From Moorena sp. SIO3I8 (lineage in GTDB: Bacteria; Cyanobacteriota; Cyanobacteriia; Cyanobacteriales; Coleofasciculaceae): 64,000 bases of DNA. This document shows positions 1-10,463 of this stretch, one piece after another. Each line of letters starts with the position of its first letter. Position 1 is the first letter of the stretch. The translations under genes were made by a program, and so were the position numbers. The notes beneath the pieces are model-generated. The model was not told the origin of the DNA and did not search any database. It was given only the letters and a program-made list of their open reading frames with translations. Where the stretch lies: positions 152,251 to 216,250 of the forward strand of contig NZ_JAAHHW010000005.1 in NCBI RefSeq assembly GCF_010692325.1. The letters are read 5' to 3'.

Positions 1-53
1 CCGCAATTATCGTCTATATCCTGCAAAGCCTACTAAATCCTACCTCTAAGTAA
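1..53 (+). CDS. C-terminal end of an AtpI-like ATP synthase accessory protein (partial)
   Basis: An open frame enters from the left edge and ends at a TAA at 51-53, leaving 16 residues that end in LLNPTSK. The residues are hydrophobic then polar, as expected at the end of a membrane protein. In cyanobacteria the gene directly before subunit a is usually atpI/atp1, a small membrane protein that helps assemble the c-ring. The call rests on position and on the hydrophobic tail only. Confidence 0.45.
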   Translation, partial: AIIVYILQSLLNPTSK

Positions 54-129
54 GATTTATTTAAGTCGGATTTCTTGGTAGGATAAACAGACGTTTCACC
101 CTTGACAGAAATCTGGGTAAATCTCCAGA

Positions 130-879
130 ATGGAAATGATAAATTCTTTAAACGTTCTGAATTCTTTACCCCTTGCTTCCTTAGAAGTTGGTGAACACTT
201 TTATTGGCGGATTGGCAATTTAACATTACACGGTCAGGTTTTTCTCACCTCCTGGGTAGTGATTGCTATTCTGGTAGTAGCTTCCCTTGCGGCAACTCGA
301 AATGTCCAAATGGTTCCTGGCGGTATCCAAAATTTGATGGAGTACGCCCTAGAATTTTTGAGGGATTTAGCGAAAAACCAGCTGGGGGAAAAAGAATATC
401 GCCCTTGGGTACCTTTTATCGGTACACTGTTTTTGTTTATCTTCGTGTCAAACTGGTCAGGAGCCCTCATTCCTTGGAGTATTATCGAGCTCCCATCCGG
501 TGAGCTGGCGGCTCCTACCAATGACATCAATACCACCGTTGCTTTAGCCTTACTAACATCGTTGGCGTATTTTTACGCTGGTTTGAGCAAGAAGGGTTTA
601 GGTTACTTCGCTGGCTATATTCAGCCAATACCAATCCTCTTGCCGATCAAGATTTTAGAAGACTTCACCAAACCCCTCTCCCTAAGCTTCCGTTTATTTG
701 GCAATATTCTGGCAGATGAACTGGTAGTAGCCGTGTTGGTGCTGCTAGTGCCTCTGTTTATCCCGTTGCCAATTATGGCGCTAGGTCTATTTACCAGTGC
801 AATTCAAGCCCTGGTCTTCGCTACCTTGGCAGCTGCCTACATTCACGAGGCAATAGAAGTCGAAGGCGAAGAACATTAA
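130..879 (+). CDS. atpB: F0F1 ATP synthase subunit a
   Basis: This 249-residue integral membrane protein is the stator half of the proton channel in the thylakoid ATP synthase. It shows several hydrophobic helices and the conserved [13 protein letters not shown] segment near residues 185-197, which holds the essential arginine facing the c-ring glutamate. The length is normal for a cyanobacterial subunit a. A second ATG lies two codons downstream, so the start is uncertain by a few residues. It is the first complete gene of the atp operon here and is followed by the c subunit after 132 bases. Some cyanobacterial annotations name this gene atpI. Confidence 0.96.
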   Translation: MEMINSLNVLNSLPLASLEVGEHFYWRIGNLTLHGQVFLTSWVVIAILVVASLAATRNVQMVPGGIQNLMEYALEFLRDLAKNQLGEKEYRPWVPFIGTLFLFIFVSNWSGALIPWSIIELPSGELAAPTNDINTTVALALLTSLAYFYAGLSKKGLGYFAGYIQPIPILLPIKILEDFTKPLSLSFRLFGNILADELVVAVLVLLVPLFIPLPIMALGLFTSAIQALVFATLAAAYIHEAIEVEGEEH

Positions 880-963
880 GGGATAACCTTATGATGGGAA
901 TGGCACGGTAGCCTTAAATTAGGAATAGTTGGAATTGATCACTCCTTCGGAGAATCCTTCTGA

Positions 964-1257
<294 letters not shown>

Positions 1258-1270
1258 AACCTGATACTTT

Positions 1271-1302
1271 ATGTAGAGACGTTGCAGGCAACGTCTCTAC
1301 AT
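1271..1302. repeat. 15-bp palindrome between subunit c and b' genes
   Basis: Positions 1271-1285 and 1288-1302 are perfect inverted repeats with a two-base loop. The core GTAGAGACGTTGC and its complement form a type of palindrome that I recognise as dispersed in cyanobacterial genomes. It lies 13 bases after the atpE stop and has no T-run, so it is more likely a repeat or mRNA-stabilising hairpin than a terminator. Confidence 0.7.
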
Positions 1303-1358
1303 GGTAGGTCTGATAAGGTGAATTGTTCGGTTTTATTCCGATTTGGGATTTGTAAAAA

Positions 1359-1790
1359 ATGTTTGATTTTGATGCTACTCTGCCTCTGATGGCATTGCAG
1401 TTTCTGGTTTTGACAGTTGTATTAAATACCATATTCTATAAGCCACTGACAAAAACGCTGGATGAGCGTGACGAATACATCCGGAATCAGGAATCTGATG
1501 CCAAAAAACGCTTGTCTAAAGCCGAAGAAATGGCTAAAGAGTATGAAGAACAGTTGGGTCAAGCCCGGAAGCAGTCTCAAGCTGTGATCGCTTCTGCTCA
1601 AGAAGATGCCAGAAAAATGGCAGCTCAAGCGATCGCTGAAGCCCAACAAGAAGCTCAGGCTGAACGAGCAAAAGCTCAAGAAGAGATTGATCAACAAAAA
1701 CAGCAAGCAATGGCTTCCCTCGAACAACAAGTGGATGATCTATCTGGCCAAATTTTAGAAAAATTGTTAGGGCCAGCGTTAGTAAGATAA
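1359..1790 (+). CDS. atpF': F0F1 ATP synthase subunit b'
   Basis: This 143-residue protein has one N-terminal membrane helix (about residues 8-28) followed by a long charged coiled coil rich in Ala, Gln, Glu and Lys. That is the peripheral-stalk architecture of b'. Photosynthetic organisms carry both b' and b, which form a heterodimer linking F0 to F1. The gene precedes subunit b, as in other cyanobacteria, where it is often called atpG. Confidence 0.95.
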   Translation: MFDFDATLPLMALQFLVLTVVLNTIFYKPLTKTLDERDEYIRNQESDAKKRLSKAEEMAKEYEEQLGQARKQSQAVIASAQEDARKMAAQAIAEAQQEAQAERAKAQEEIDQQKQQAMASLEQQVDDLSGQILEKLLGPALVR

Positions 1791-1885
1791 ATGGTGGCGT
1801 CTTGACCGCCTGACCCATATATTTACTAAAACTCCTAAGAGATTGGCGATGTGGGAGTACTGTCAAACTATTTCAAACTATTAAT

Positions 1886-1950
1886 TATCTTGAGATAATT
1901 GTCTTGAGATAATTGTCTTGAAATAATTGTCTTGAGATAATTATCTTGAG
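1886..1950. repeat. 14-bp tandem repeat between b' and b genes
   Basis: About four imperfect copies of TCTTGAGATAATTG stand in tandem in the 219-base gap between b' and b. The unit is twice seven bases, like the heptanucleotide repeats found elsewhere in the window. No gene is seen in this gap. Confidence 0.75.
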
Positions 1951-2009
1951 AGTAGGTGGACAGGTCATAGCTTAGCAAGATTATGCGTTCAAAACAATTG
2001 TAAACGGAT

Positions 2010-2546
2010 ATGATGGGGAATTTAGTATTATTGGCAACAGAAGCTCATGGAGAAGGTGGTTTTGGATTAAACTTTAATATTCTTGAAACCAACCTAATCA
2101 ACCTGAGTATTTTGTTGGGAGTACTCTACTACTTCGGAAGCAAATTAGTGGGAAACATTTTGAGTGAGCGACGCTCAAAAATTGAACAGGCGATTAAAGA
2201 AGTAGAAGCTCGTCAAAGACAAGGAGCCGAAGCCTTAGCAGATCAACAGCAGAAGTTAGCTCAAGCCCAAGTCGAGGCAGAAAACATTCGTGCTGCAGCA
2301 GAAGTTAATGCTAAAGCAGCTAAAGAGGCAATTTTGGCCGCTTCGGCTCAAGAGATTGAACGGATGAAAGAATCAGCAGTTCAGGATTTGAACTCGGAAA
2401 GGGAACGAGCCATGGCCGAACTACGCCAGCGAGTTGCTACTATGGCAATGGCTAAGGTTGATTCCCAACTAAGAGAGACATTAGATAATTCCGCTCAACA
2501 ACAATTAATTGACCGCAACATCGCTCTGTTGGGAGGTGGCTCATGA
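2010..2546 (+). CDS. atpF: F0F1 ATP synthase subunit b
   Basis: This 178-residue protein has an N-terminal membrane segment (about residues 24-47, with NLINLSILLGVLYYFG) and a long coiled coil ending near LLGGGS. It is the second peripheral-stalk subunit and pairs with b'. Its last four bases overlap the start of the delta gene (ATGA), so the two are translationally coupled. Two ATG codons stand in a row at the start; the first is used here. Confidence 0.96.
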   Translation: MMGNLVLLATEAHGEGGFGLNFNILETNLINLSILLGVLYYFGSKLVGNILSERRSKIEQAIKEVEARQRQGAEALADQQQKLAQAQVEAENIRAAAEVNAKAAKEAILAASAQEIERMKESAVQDLNSERERAMAELRQRVATMAMAKVDSQLRETLDNSAQQQLIDRNIALLGGGS

Positions 2547-3097
2547 AAGGTGGTTTTTTGAGTGGCCAAGTACTCGAACCTTATGCAGAAGCGTTGCTCG
2601 ATTTGGCTAAGTCCGATAACGAACTCAAAGGCAAACTGAGTGAGGATGTAGATACTCTGCTGAGTCTTTTGAAAGAATCGCCACAATTGCAGGAGTTTTT
2701 AGGCTCTCCTGTGGTCAGAGCTGAGGATAAAATCGGGGTCTTGCAACAAATTGCTGGGGACCAACTTCACCCCTACACCATGAATTTTTTGAGGATTCTA
2801 GTAGACCGTGGGCGCATTGCGTTTTTGGAAGGCATTTGCCTGAAGTACCAAGAACTTCTCAGAGAGTTAGATCAAACTGTTTTGGCTGAGGTGAGTTCAG
2901 CAATAGAACTTTCTGAAGCTCAGCAAGAATCAGTTCGTGAGAAAGTTAAGTCCCTCACGGGAGCCAATCAGGTAGAACTGGATACAAAAATTGACCCGGA
3001 TGTAATTGGTGGTGTGATCATTAAAGTCGGGTCTGAGATATTTGATGCCAGTCTAAAAGGACAACTCCGTCGCATCGGTATGGCTCTGACCAGTTGA
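2543..3097 (+). CDS. atpH: F0F1 ATP synthase subunit delta
   Basis: This 184-residue soluble subunit (OSCP type) joins the peripheral stalk to the top of the alpha3beta3 head. The N-terminal helical domain (YAEALLDLA near residues 12-20) and the conserved C-terminal DPDVIGGVIIKVG segment, ending in a basic LRRIG stretch, are typical. It overlaps atpF by four bases. A 194-base gap with short repeats separates it from atpA. Confidence 0.96.
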   Translation: MKGGFLSGQVLEPYAEALLDLAKSDNELKGKLSEDVDTLLSLLKESPQLQEFLGSPVVRAEDKIGVLQQIAGDQLHPYTMNFLRILVDRGRIAFLEGICLKYQELLRELDQTVLAEVSSAIELSEAQQESVREKVKSLTGANQVELDTKIDPDVIGGVIIKVGSEIFDASLKGQLRRIGMALTS

Positions 3098-3291
3098 AGT
3101 ACGTCACGTTGGTTGTTCGCCCCGTAGTCGGTGTAGGGTAAGTTAGTTGGTTCTCTGAGGCTTACCTTTTAGGGTAGGTTAGTTGGTTAAAGATTAACCC
3201 CTTGGGACATAACCTTGAACAGTCAACAGTCAACAGTCAACAGTTAATAGTTAACAGTAAACAATTAGTTAGTTAACGATAAAAACACATC
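3098..3291. repeat. Intergenic spacer with short tandem repeats before atpA
   Basis: The spacer has two copies of a GGTAGGTTAGTTGGTT-like segment and a run of the heptamer CAGTCAA (about 3218-3245) that degrades into CAGTTAATAGTTAACAG. No gene was found. Confidence 0.6.
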
Positions 3292-4809
3292 ATGATTAGC
3301 ATTAGACCAGACGAAATTAGCAGCATTATTCGGCAGCAAATTCAAGGATATAACCAAGGTTTTGCCGTTTCCAACGTTGGAACGGTTTTGCAAGTTGGTG
3401 ATGGTATTGCCCGGATTTATGGCTTGGAAAAGTGCATGGCTGGGGAACTGCTGGAGTTTGAAGATGGCACCGTTGGCATTGCCCAGAACTTAGAACAGGA
3501 CAATGTGGGTGCAGTGCTGATGGGGGATGGTTTAAATATCCAGGAAGGTAGCTCGGTTACTGCTACTGGTAAAATTGCTCAGGTACCCGTCGGAGAGGCA
3601 CTGATTGGTCGGGTAGTTGATGGCTTGGGTCGTCCCATTGATGGTAAGGGGGACATTCAAAGCACTGAATCCCGTCTGGTGGAATCCATGGCTCCAGGGA
3701 TTATTGCGCGGCGTTCAGTTTGTGAACCCATGCAAACGGGAATCACCGCTATTGACGCTATGATTCCCGTTGGACGCGGTCAGCGGGAGTTGATTATCGG
3801 TGACCGACAAACCGGGAAAACTGCTATTGCTGTAGACACAATCATCAACCAGAAACAGGAAGATGTAATTTGTGTCTATGTTGCTATTGGTCAGAAGGCA
3901 TCTACGGTAGCCCAAGTGGTGAATACCCTCCAGGAAAAAGGAGCATTAGACTACACTGTGGTCGTGGCAGCGAACGCCAATGACCCAGCTACTCTACAGT
4001 TCTTGGCTCCCTACACTGGTGCCTCGATTGCCGAGTACTTTATGTACAACGGTAAGGCAACCCTAGTGATTTATGATGACTTGTCTAAGCAAGCTCAAGC
4101 CTATCGCCAGATGTCCCTACTGCTGCGCCGTCCACCAGGACGGGAAGCTTATCCAGGAGATGTGTTCTACGTCCACTCCCGGTTGTTGGAACGGGCAGCA
4201 AAACTGAATGATGAACTAGGTGGTGGTAGTATGACCGCACTGCCTATTATTGAAACTCAGGCTGGTGACGTATCAGCTTACATCCCGACTAATGTAATTT
4301 CTATTACTGATGGTCAAATCTTCCTCTCCTCTGACCTATTTAACTCTGGTGTCAGACCAGCGATTAACCCTGGTATCTCAGTGTCACGGGTAGGTTCTGC
4401 GGCCCAAACCAAGGCCATGAAGAAAGTGGCTGGTAAGTTGAAGCTAGAACTAGCCCAGTTTGACGACTTGCAAGCTTTTGCTCAGTTTGCCTCCGACTTG
4501 GATGCCGCTACCCAAGCTCAGTTGGCTCGGGGTCAGCGTTTACGGGAAGTGTTGAAGCAACCTCAGAATTCCCCCCTAGCTGTGTTTGAGCAAGTGGCAA
4601 TCGTTTACGCTGGACTCAATGGCTATCTAGATGATGTGCCTACTGATAAGGTGACAACTTTTACTCAGGGACTGCGGGAGTACTTGAAAACCAGCAAGCC
4701 AGAGTACGTTGAGATCATCAAAAAGGAGAAGAAGCTCACTGATGAAGCCGAAAGCATTCTAAAGGAAGCGATCGCAGAATACAAACAGACCTTCCTAGTC
4801 TCCGCTTAA
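3292..4809 (+). CDS. atpA: F0F1 ATP synthase subunit alpha
   Basis: This 505-residue protein is the regulatory nucleotide-binding subunit of the F1 head. The P-loop GDRQTGKT lies at about residues 170-177, and the alpha-type signature [17 protein letters not shown] is intact. The length is normal. It sits between delta and gamma, as expected. The beta and epsilon genes are not in this window; in cyanobacteria they normally form a separate operon. Confidence 0.99.
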   Translation: MISIRPDEISSIIRQQIQGYNQGFAVSNVGTVLQVGDGIARIYGLEKCMAGELLEFEDGTVGIAQNLEQDNVGAVLMGDGLNIQEGSSVTATGKIAQVPVGEALIGRVVDGLGRPIDGKGDIQSTESRLVESMAPGIIARRSVCEPMQTGITAIDAMIPVGRGQRELIIGDRQTGKTAIAVDTIINQKQEDVICVYVAIGQKASTVAQVVNTLQEKGALDYTVVVAANANDPATLQFLAPYTGASIAEYFMYNGKATLVIYDDLSKQAQAYRQMSLLLRRPPGREAYPGDVFYVHSRLLERAAKLNDELGGGSMTALPIIETQAGDVSAYIPTNVISITDGQIFLSSDLFNSGVRPAINPGISVSRVGSAAQTKAMKKVAGKLKLELAQFDDLQAFAQFASDLDAATQAQLARGQRLREVLKQPQNSPLAVFEQVAIVYAGLNGYLDDVPTDKVTTFTQGLREYLKTSKPEYVEIIKKEKKLTDEAESILKEAIAEYKQTFLVSA

Positions 4810-5145
4810 CAGGTTAAAGATTAGTTTCGGTTGCAGGTTAGTTTCCGTTGCAGGTTGCAGGTTAGTAGGTTGCAGGTTAGTAGGTTGCAGGTTGCAGGTT
4901 AGTAGGTTGCAGGTTAGTAGGTTGCAGGTTCTATAAAAAACAGTCAACCTTAAACCTTAAACCTTCAACCTACCCTTCACCGAACGCCTTTGGCGAACAA
5001 CCTTTTTGAATTAAGAATTTAGAATGCAGAATGTAGAATTCTTAATTCTTAATTCTTAATTCTACATTCGCGCATTCTGCATTCTGACAAACAACCTTCA
5101 ACCCGAGACAAATTTAACCCTTCATCCTTCATCCTTGAACAGATT
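4810..5145. repeat. 336-base repeat-filled spacer between alpha and gamma genes
   Basis: Tandem copies of AGGTTGCAGGTTAGT fill 4815-4930. Further on come CTTAAACCTTAAACCTT-type and TTCTTAATTCTTAATTC-type runs, and a segment with GAACGCCTTTGGCGAACAAC that also appears elsewhere in the window. No coding potential was seen. The spacer is unusually long for genes of one operon. Confidence 0.8.
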
Positions 5146-6096
5146 ATGCCTAATCTAAAAGATATTCGCGATCGCATTAAGTCAGTCAAAAATACCCGGA
5201 AAATCACCGAAGCGATGCGCCTTGTGGCTGCGGCTAAGGTACGTCGTGCTCAACAACAGGTAACTGCCACCCGTCCCTTTGCTGACCGCTTAACACAAGT
5301 TCTCTACGGTTTGCAAAACCGGATGCAGTTTGAAGATGCCAATCTCCCCCTACTAAAAGAACGGGAAATCAAGAATGTAGGCTTGCTCGTCGTTTCAGGG
5401 GATAGAGGACTATGTGGCGGTTACAATACTAACGTGATCAAGCGTGCCGAAAACCGTGCAAAGGAACTACAGGAGAAAGGGGTTGGCTACAAATATGTGC
5501 TAGTTGGACGAAAAGCTATTCAGTACTTCGAGCGCCGCGACCAGCCAATTGATGCCAAGTACACCGGTTTAGAACAGATTCCCACAGCATCAGAAGCATC
5601 TATGATTGCTGACCAACTCCTCTCCCTGTTTCTGTCTGAAACCGTAGACCGGGTGGAGTTGATATACACCAAATTCGTCTCATTGATTAGTTCTCGACCT
5701 GCGGTTCAAACTCTGCTACCCCTAACAGCTAAGGGACTAGAATCACAGGATGATGAAATCTTCAGATTAACAACTAAAGGTGGTGAGTTCAAGGTGGAAC
5801 GGGAGGTAGTCACAAGGGAAACTACCGAGACTTTCCCCCGTGACATGATCTTTGAACAAGACCCCGTCCAAATCCTGGATGCCCTGTTGCCTTTATATCT
5901 AAATAACCAGTTACTACGGGCATTACAAGAGTCAGCAGCTAGTGAACTGGCTTGTCGGATGACAGCAATGAGTAATGCTAGTGATAATGCTTCGGAACTG
6001 ACTGGTAAACTAACCCTAACCTACAACAAGGCACGGCAAGCCGCAATTACCCAGGAAATTCTGGAAGTTGTGGGTGGTGCTGAAGCACTCGGTTAA
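5146..6096 (+). CDS. atpG: F0F1 ATP synthase subunit gamma
   Basis: This 316-residue central rotor subunit starts with [21 protein letters not shown] and ends in the conserved helix with [23 protein letters not shown]. It is about 30 residues longer than E. coli gamma because of an insertion around residues 195-230, as seen in cyanobacterial and chloroplast gammas. The insertion has no cysteine pair, so it lacks the chloroplast thiol switch, as expected for cyanobacteria, where the gene is often called atpC. It is the last gene of the operon and a terminator hairpin follows. Confidence 0.98.
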   Translation: MPNLKDIRDRIKSVKNTRKITEAMRLVAAAKVRRAQQQVTATRPFADRLTQVLYGLQNRMQFEDANLPLLKEREIKNVGLLVVSGDRGLCGGYNTNVIKRAENRAKELQEKGVGYKYVLVGRKAIQYFERRDQPIDAKYTGLEQIPTASEASMIADQLLSLFLSETVDRVELIYTKFVSLISSRPAVQTLLPLTAKGLESQDDEIFRLTTKGGEFKVEREVVTRETTETFPRDMIFEQDPVQILDALLPLYLNNQLLRALQESAASELACRMTAMSNASDNASELTGKLTLTYNKARQAAITQEILEVVGGAEALG

Positions 6097-6142
6097 TTTC
6101 ATTTCATTTAATTTTTTTTATCATCAGCTGCAAAGATTACCT

Positions 6143-6177
6143 GCGTCTGGAATTAACCAGGCGCATTTTTAATTTTT
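6143..6177 (+). terminator. Rho-independent terminator of the atp operon
   Basis: GCGTCTGG (6143-6150) pairs with CCAGGCGC (6157-6164) around an AATTAA loop, with one G-U pair. ATTTTTAATTTTT follows. It lies 47 bases after the gamma stop codon. A related terminator follows the first RTX gene. Confidence 0.8.
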
Positions 6178-6488
6178 GCTAATTTGATCAGCAATTATAG
6201 TGTTTGTTAAGAAAGGGAATATCGGGTTATATCATATTACTATAGCAATTATTATAGCTATGAGGTACAAAGCGATCCCCCTAAATCCCCCTTAAAAAGG
6301 GGGACTTTGAGGTTGAGAAGCGTACCTCATAAATGCAATAAAAGCTATATAATCAGTTATCAAAAAACTGAGCTTCCTTCTTGTAGGTAATCTCCCTTAT
6401 CATCGCCTGTTCCCTGTTCCCTGTTGCCTGTTACCTGTTCCCTATTATCTACTAATTATAAGTGTTCAACCGAAAATGATATTAGGTC
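6178..6488. other. Intergenic region with dispersed repeats
   Basis: It holds a CCCCCTAAATCCCCCTTAAAAAGGGGG segment (about 6279-6305), of a kind found in other spacers here, and a CCTGTTCCCTGTTCC-type heptamer run at about 6408-6445. No gene was seen. The promoter of the next gene must lie here, but no clear -35/-10 pair was picked out. Confidence 0.5.
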
Positions 6489-7640
6489 ATGAAACAATTA
6501 TGGAATCGGCAGCCTATTGAGATTAGGCATACAATATTGGCTGCTATTTTAGTATTAGTTATAGTAAGTTTCTTTTATTTTGTAAAATTTGAAGGGAACA
6601 TTACTGGCTTTTTCAGAATTGGGTCACTATTTCCTATTTCTCCTTATCTCAATAGTCAGAAAGTATTGATTTATCAGGGAGAGCAGGGATATGATGGTCA
6701 ACAGTTTCTGAGTATTGCCCTCGATCCATGGTTAGAAAACTCAGGGACAATAGAAGCCATTACTCCTCCGCAATATCGCTACAGAAGAATTCTGTATCCA
6801 CTGCTAGGTTATCTATTAGGTTTTGGGAATCCCCAGCTAATTCCCTACGCAATGGTTGGGATTAACTGTCTAGCTATTATTCTCATAGTATTTGTGAGTA
6901 GTTTATATTTCAAACGATATAGTGGTAGAACTTGGCACTCACTCCTGGTTCTTTCTATACCAGGAGTTTGGATGGTTTTATCCCTTTCAACAGCTGATTT
7001 AATCAGTAGCTTGCTGCTGGTAACAGCTATCTATTTTTATCGCAATGAAAAACCGATTTACACAGCAATAGCGATCGCAGCTGCTTGTCTGACGCGGGAG
7101 ACAATGCTATTAATGTGGTTGGCAATTTTATTAACCAGTATATGGGAACGCAAAGGTCGGCAGCTGCAACATCTATTATGGGCTTGGATACCAGTAGCTG
7201 GGTGGGCTATCTATGTTTTCTATCATCTAGAGGCTCAAGAGAATCTAGAAGGTAGTGAAAATTTTGGCTACCCCCTATTTGGCATAGGTCAAAAGCTGAT
7301 TAATAGTCTCACAGGAGGACTAGGGGTAAAAAACCTGTTTGAAGCTTACTCATTTGCCTTATTAATAGCAGCTTTTGTAGTTACTATACTGCTAGCCAGT
7401 CAGTCCCTGCGGCAAAACAAAGTTATCCTAATCAGTGCAATTATTTATGCTGTGCTATTTTCAATGACTAGCATGACTATCTTAGGGTATTATTTGGATT
7501 ATTCTCGTGTATACCTAGATATCTATTTCTTACTATTACTCAGTACCAGTTACTCAAAACGCTATGTAAACTATTTAAAAAATATCGTCATGGCTGGTGC
7601 CAGCTTGGCAAGCATCACCTATTTACTTGCCCATTCGTGA
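6489..7640 (+). CDS. Multi-pass membrane protein, GT-C glycosyltransferase-like
   Basis: The 383-residue protein has about ten hydrophobic helices. Residues 67-71 read GYDGQ, followed by a YRRILYPLLGYLLG segment near residues 97-112. This resembles a family of cyanobacterial and proteobacterial integral membrane proteins linked to surface glycopolymers, where the GYDGQ loop is conserved. The acidic loop after the first helix fits a lipid-linked sugar transferase fold, but the substrate cannot be predicted. It stands alone, with long repeat-rich spacers on both sides. Confidence 0.7.
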   Translation: MKQLWNRQPIEIRHTILAAILVLVIVSFFYFVKFEGNITGFFRIGSLFPISPYLNSQKVLIYQGEQGYDGQQFLSIALDPWLENSGTIEAITPPQYRYRRILYPLLGYLLGFGNPQLIPYAMVGINCLAIILIVFVSSLYFKRYSGRTWHSLLVLSIPGVWMVLSLSTADLISSLLLVTAIYFYRNEKPIYTAIAIAAACLTRETMLLMWLAILLTSIWERKGRQLQHLLWAWIPVAGWAIYVFYHLEAQENLEGSENFGYPLFGIGQKLINSLTGGLGVKNLFEAYSFALLIAAFVVTILLASQSLRQNKVILISAIIYAVLFSMTSMTILGYYLDYSRVYLDIYFLLLLSTSYSKRYVNYLKNIVMAGASLASITYLLAHS

Positions 7641-8675
7641 AACAGCGGAAATTCGTAAGCTATCAGCTATCAGCTAATGCGCTACGCCCACGCTACGCGA
7701 ATAGGTTTTTAAGAAAAGAGGTAAGCATTAGTTTAATCTGAGTTAAGTCTGCTGAGGAGTGACAGCTTACGGCACATCAAGTAGCTTTCGCGTAGCGCAT
7801 ATGCTTACATTTTCATTAATCTATCAACATTAAATTATCCCTAAACAGGTTTATGTTAAGCTGACGGCTGACAGCTGACGGAAATTGTTTAAAGAAAACT
7901 CCAACAAAGAAAAAAACTTACTTAGATAGCTTCTTTCATCGCGCTGTAATTATATATTAGACCTCTTGCATAAGTCTCATAAACCGTGGGTGTTGACAAG
8001 GCAAAAGGCAAGAGGAAAGAGGCAAAAGGGATAGATTTTGCTTTCATAACCACTGTCAATGTGATCACTGTGGACAGATTACAAAAGCCCCAAGAGAATC
8101 CCAGATAGTTTCTGGACAGGATTTGGAATAAGAGCTGCAAGGATTTATCGAAGGATTATAGCCCACATTTTAGATCTCATTAAATTCTTAATTCGTAATT
8201 AGTGATTTGTAGTTAATTGAAAATTATAAGCATTAATTATCACTAAAAACAAGCAAAGACAGCATTTTTAATAACTCTCATATGTGCTCGAACCATTAAT
8301 AATTAAATTCGCCACGGGTCTCACCTCAGGTAAACAGGATTTTTTCCTTTTGCCCTCTGAACTCTTACCTGCTTCCTGCTCCCTAAAACCCAATAATTTG
8401 TACCTGGCCGAATTGCAAAACGCTGTAAATGCTGTAAAGGACATAAATGATCATCCAATTAAAGCTTTTTATAAATTATCTAAGTGAAGTAAATTTATTT
8501 CACAACATCTTTAACTAATCGATACGTAGAATTATGCTGATTTTATAATCAATAGCAATTTTTTCGCTTATTCTGAATCTATAAATTCAAACATTCAGCC
8601 ATCAGCTAACGCCCTAGGGGCATCTACGCTGACTATATATCAGCCCTTGCCTGAGCTGAATGTTTACCTTTTTTC
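7641..8675. other. Long non-coding spacer with dispersed repeats and a possible transposase remnant
   Basis: The first part has AGCTATCAGCTATCAGCTAA and CGCTACGC/GCGTAGCG motifs typical of dispersed cyanobacterial repeats. Around 8045-8130 a plus-strand frame reads a Cys/His cluster (HCQCDHCG) followed by about 20 residues and a stop. This may be a decayed zinc-ribbon fragment of a transposase, at low confidence. Short ORFs at 7922-8140 and 8284-8487 appear to be chance frames in repeats. Confidence 0.5.
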
Positions 8676-8813
8676 AGAAAAAGGGAAAATTTAACTTGAT
8701 TAACCATTAGAGGCTGAAAACCACTGTAGTTTTCAGATACAACCTCAGATACTACCCAGGTGTGCATTACATAGCAACTTACGATTAATTAATTAATTAA
8801 GGAGGGAACATCA
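8676..8813 (+). promoter_or_regulatory. Upstream module of RTX gene 1 (copy A of duplicated leader)
   Basis: This segment is clearly related to 10300-10463 in front of the second RTX gene. Shared blocks include GAGGCTGAAAA, TTTTCAGATACA/TTTTAGATACA, CAGGTGTG/GAGGTGTG, TTACATAGCAACT and a strong ribosome site AAGGAGGGAACATCA before the ATG. Such conservation in non-coding DNA suggests a promoter or 5' leader copied together with the gene. Confidence 0.65.
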
Positions 8814-10148
8814 ATGGTTTCTAATGATAACTTTGCCGACCGGATATCCTTAAACGGTACACCAGTTAGTACCACAGGCACTAACGTGAGTTTCACTGGG
8901 GAGCCAGGTGAGCCGGATCATGCAGAAGTTAGCAGCCCGTTAAATTCTGCTTGGTGGTCTTGGACAGCTGCCGCTGATGGTATCGCGACCATTGATACTT
9001 TTGGGAGTGACTACGACACTAGCCTAGCAGTCTATACCGGTTCAGCAGTTAACAGCTTAACTGAAATTGCCAGTAATGATGATAATGGCATGAGTTTTCA
9101 AAGCGCAGTTCAATTTACCGTTACCGCTGGTACAACCTACCAAATTGCTGTTGATGGCTTTTCGTCCAACACAGGCTTGATTGATCTCAACATCAACTTA
9201 GATGAGGGAGCATCAATCGTTTCTAATGATAACTTTGCCGACCGGATATCGTTAAACCGTACATCAGTTAGTACTACAGGCAATAGTCTGGGTTTCACTG
9301 GGGAGCCAGGTGAGCCGGATCATGCAGGCATTAGCAGCCCGTTAAATTCTGGTTGGTGGTCTTGGACAGCTGCCGCTGATGGTATCGTGACCATTGATAC
9401 TTTTGGGAGTAACTACGACACTAGCCTAGCAGTCTACACTGGTTCAGCAGTTAACAGCTTAACTGAAATTGCCAGTAATGATGATAGCATGAGTTTTCAA
9501 AGCGCAGTTCAATTTACCGTTACCGCTGGTACAACCTACCAAATTGCTGTTGATGGCTTTTCATCCAGCACAGGCTTGATTGATCTCAACATCAACTTAG
9601 ATATTGATGACACTCTGATTTCGGGAACATCAAACGATGATACCCTGTTCGGCACTGTCGAAAACGATCAGATTGAGGGTTTGGCTGGCAATGACACAAT
9701 CTTTGGTAGTGAGGGAATTAATACCCTTCTCGGGGGTGATGGTAATGACCTAATCTACGGTGGTTCACAGCTGGATGTGATTCGCGGTGGTAGCGGTAAC
9801 GATACCATCTTCGCCAGTGAGGGTAATAATGAAATCTTTGGTGGTTCTGGTGATGACATCATCTATTCTGGCTCTGGCAATGATTTGATTAATAGTGGCA
9901 GTGGTAACGATACCCTGTGGCTAGGGGGTGGTGAGGATCTAATTATCCTCGAAACCGGTAATGGCTTTGATACTATCAATAACTTCCAGCTTGGTCTAAC
10001 TACCTTTGATGCAGGCGATAGTAGTCAGCTGAACATCATTGATGGTGCTAATGGTGCCGAAATCTCGAGCGGGGGAGACCTCTTGGCTGTGGTGCGTTTC
10101 ACTCAAGCTAGCACTCTCATTGATAATCTCTCTGAGGTGTTTGTCTAG
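8814..10148 (+). CDS. Secreted RTX calcium-binding protein with two N-terminal adhesion-like domains
   Basis: The 444-residue protein has two near-identical domains of about 130 residues (about 2-135 and 136-266), each starting SNDNFADRISLN and containing WWSWTAA and DTFGS.YDTSLAVYTG. These resemble the beta-sandwich modules of secreted bacterial proteins. Residues 270-400 carry GG.GND-type nonapeptide RTX repeats that bind calcium. There is no N-terminal signal peptide, which fits C-terminally directed type I secretion, though no transporter is encoded nearby. A strong Shine-Dalgarno AAGGAGG sets the start. The RTX half closely matches the next gene, showing a local duplication. Confidence 0.85.
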   Translation: MVSNDNFADRISLNGTPVSTTGTNVSFTGEPGEPDHAEVSSPLNSAWWSWTAAADGIATIDTFGSDYDTSLAVYTGSAVNSLTEIASNDDNGMSFQSAVQFTVTAGTTYQIAVDGFSSNTGLIDLNINLDEGASIVSNDNFADRISLNRTSVSTTGNSLGFTGEPGEPDHAGISSPLNSGWWSWTAAADGIVTIDTFGSNYDTSLAVYTGSAVNSLTEIASNDDSMSFQSAVQFTVTAGTTYQIAVDGFSSSTGLIDLNINLDIDDTLISGTSNDDTLFGTVENDQIEGLAGNDTIFGSEGINTLLGGDGNDLIYGGSQLDVIRGGSGNDTIFASEGNNEIFGGSGDDIIYSGSGNDLINSGSGNDTLWLGGGEDLIILETGNGFDTINNFQLGLTTFDAGDSSQLNIIDGANGAEISSGGDLLAVVRFTQASTLIDNLSEVFV

Positions 10149-10216
10149 GGTTTTTCTGCAAGCCTGCGGTGGAGCAAAGCTTACCCGAGTATAAAATCAT
10201 TTTTTAATTAGCATAG

Positions 10217-10245
10217 TGCGTCTGAGTGAACTCAGGCGCATTTTT
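10217..10245 (+). terminator. Terminator after RTX gene 1
   Basis: TGCGTCTGAGT (10217-10227) pairs with ACTCAGGCGCA (10230-10240) around a two-base loop, followed by five T residues. The stem resembles the terminator after the atp operon. It lies about 70 bases after the stop. Confidence 0.8.
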
Positions 10246-10299
10246 GATCAGGGTTGGTCTGCCCAGGGCTTTTGTTAAAAAATATTACAAAAATCGGAC

Positions 10300-10463
10300 C
10301 TTTTGTAGAAAAAAGGCAAATTTAGTTTGATTAACTATTGGAGGCTGAAAAACACAGCAGTTTTTAGATACAGCCTCATACACCACCTCAGATGTAACTT
10401 CAGATACAGCCGAGGTGTGGGTTACATAGCAACTGAGGATTCCTTATTAAGGAGGAAACATCA
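10300..10463 (+). promoter_or_regulatory. Upstream module of RTX gene 2 (copy B of duplicated leader)
   Basis: It is homologous to the leader of RTX gene 1, with an extra insertion around 10375-10410 that repeats CCTCA.ATAC-like words. It ends in a strong ribosome site, TTAAGGAGGAAACATCA, before the ATG at 10464. Confidence 0.65.

Noticed and set aside
7922..8140. 72-codon minus-strand ORF
   Set aside because: Atypical composition and no ribosome site; it lies over a probable decayed insertion remnant read from the other strand.
8284..8487. 67-codon ORF before the first RTX gene
   Set aside because: It reads through dispersed repeat sequence (CTGCTTCCTGCTCCC), lacks a ribosome site and resembles repeat-derived frames elsewhere.
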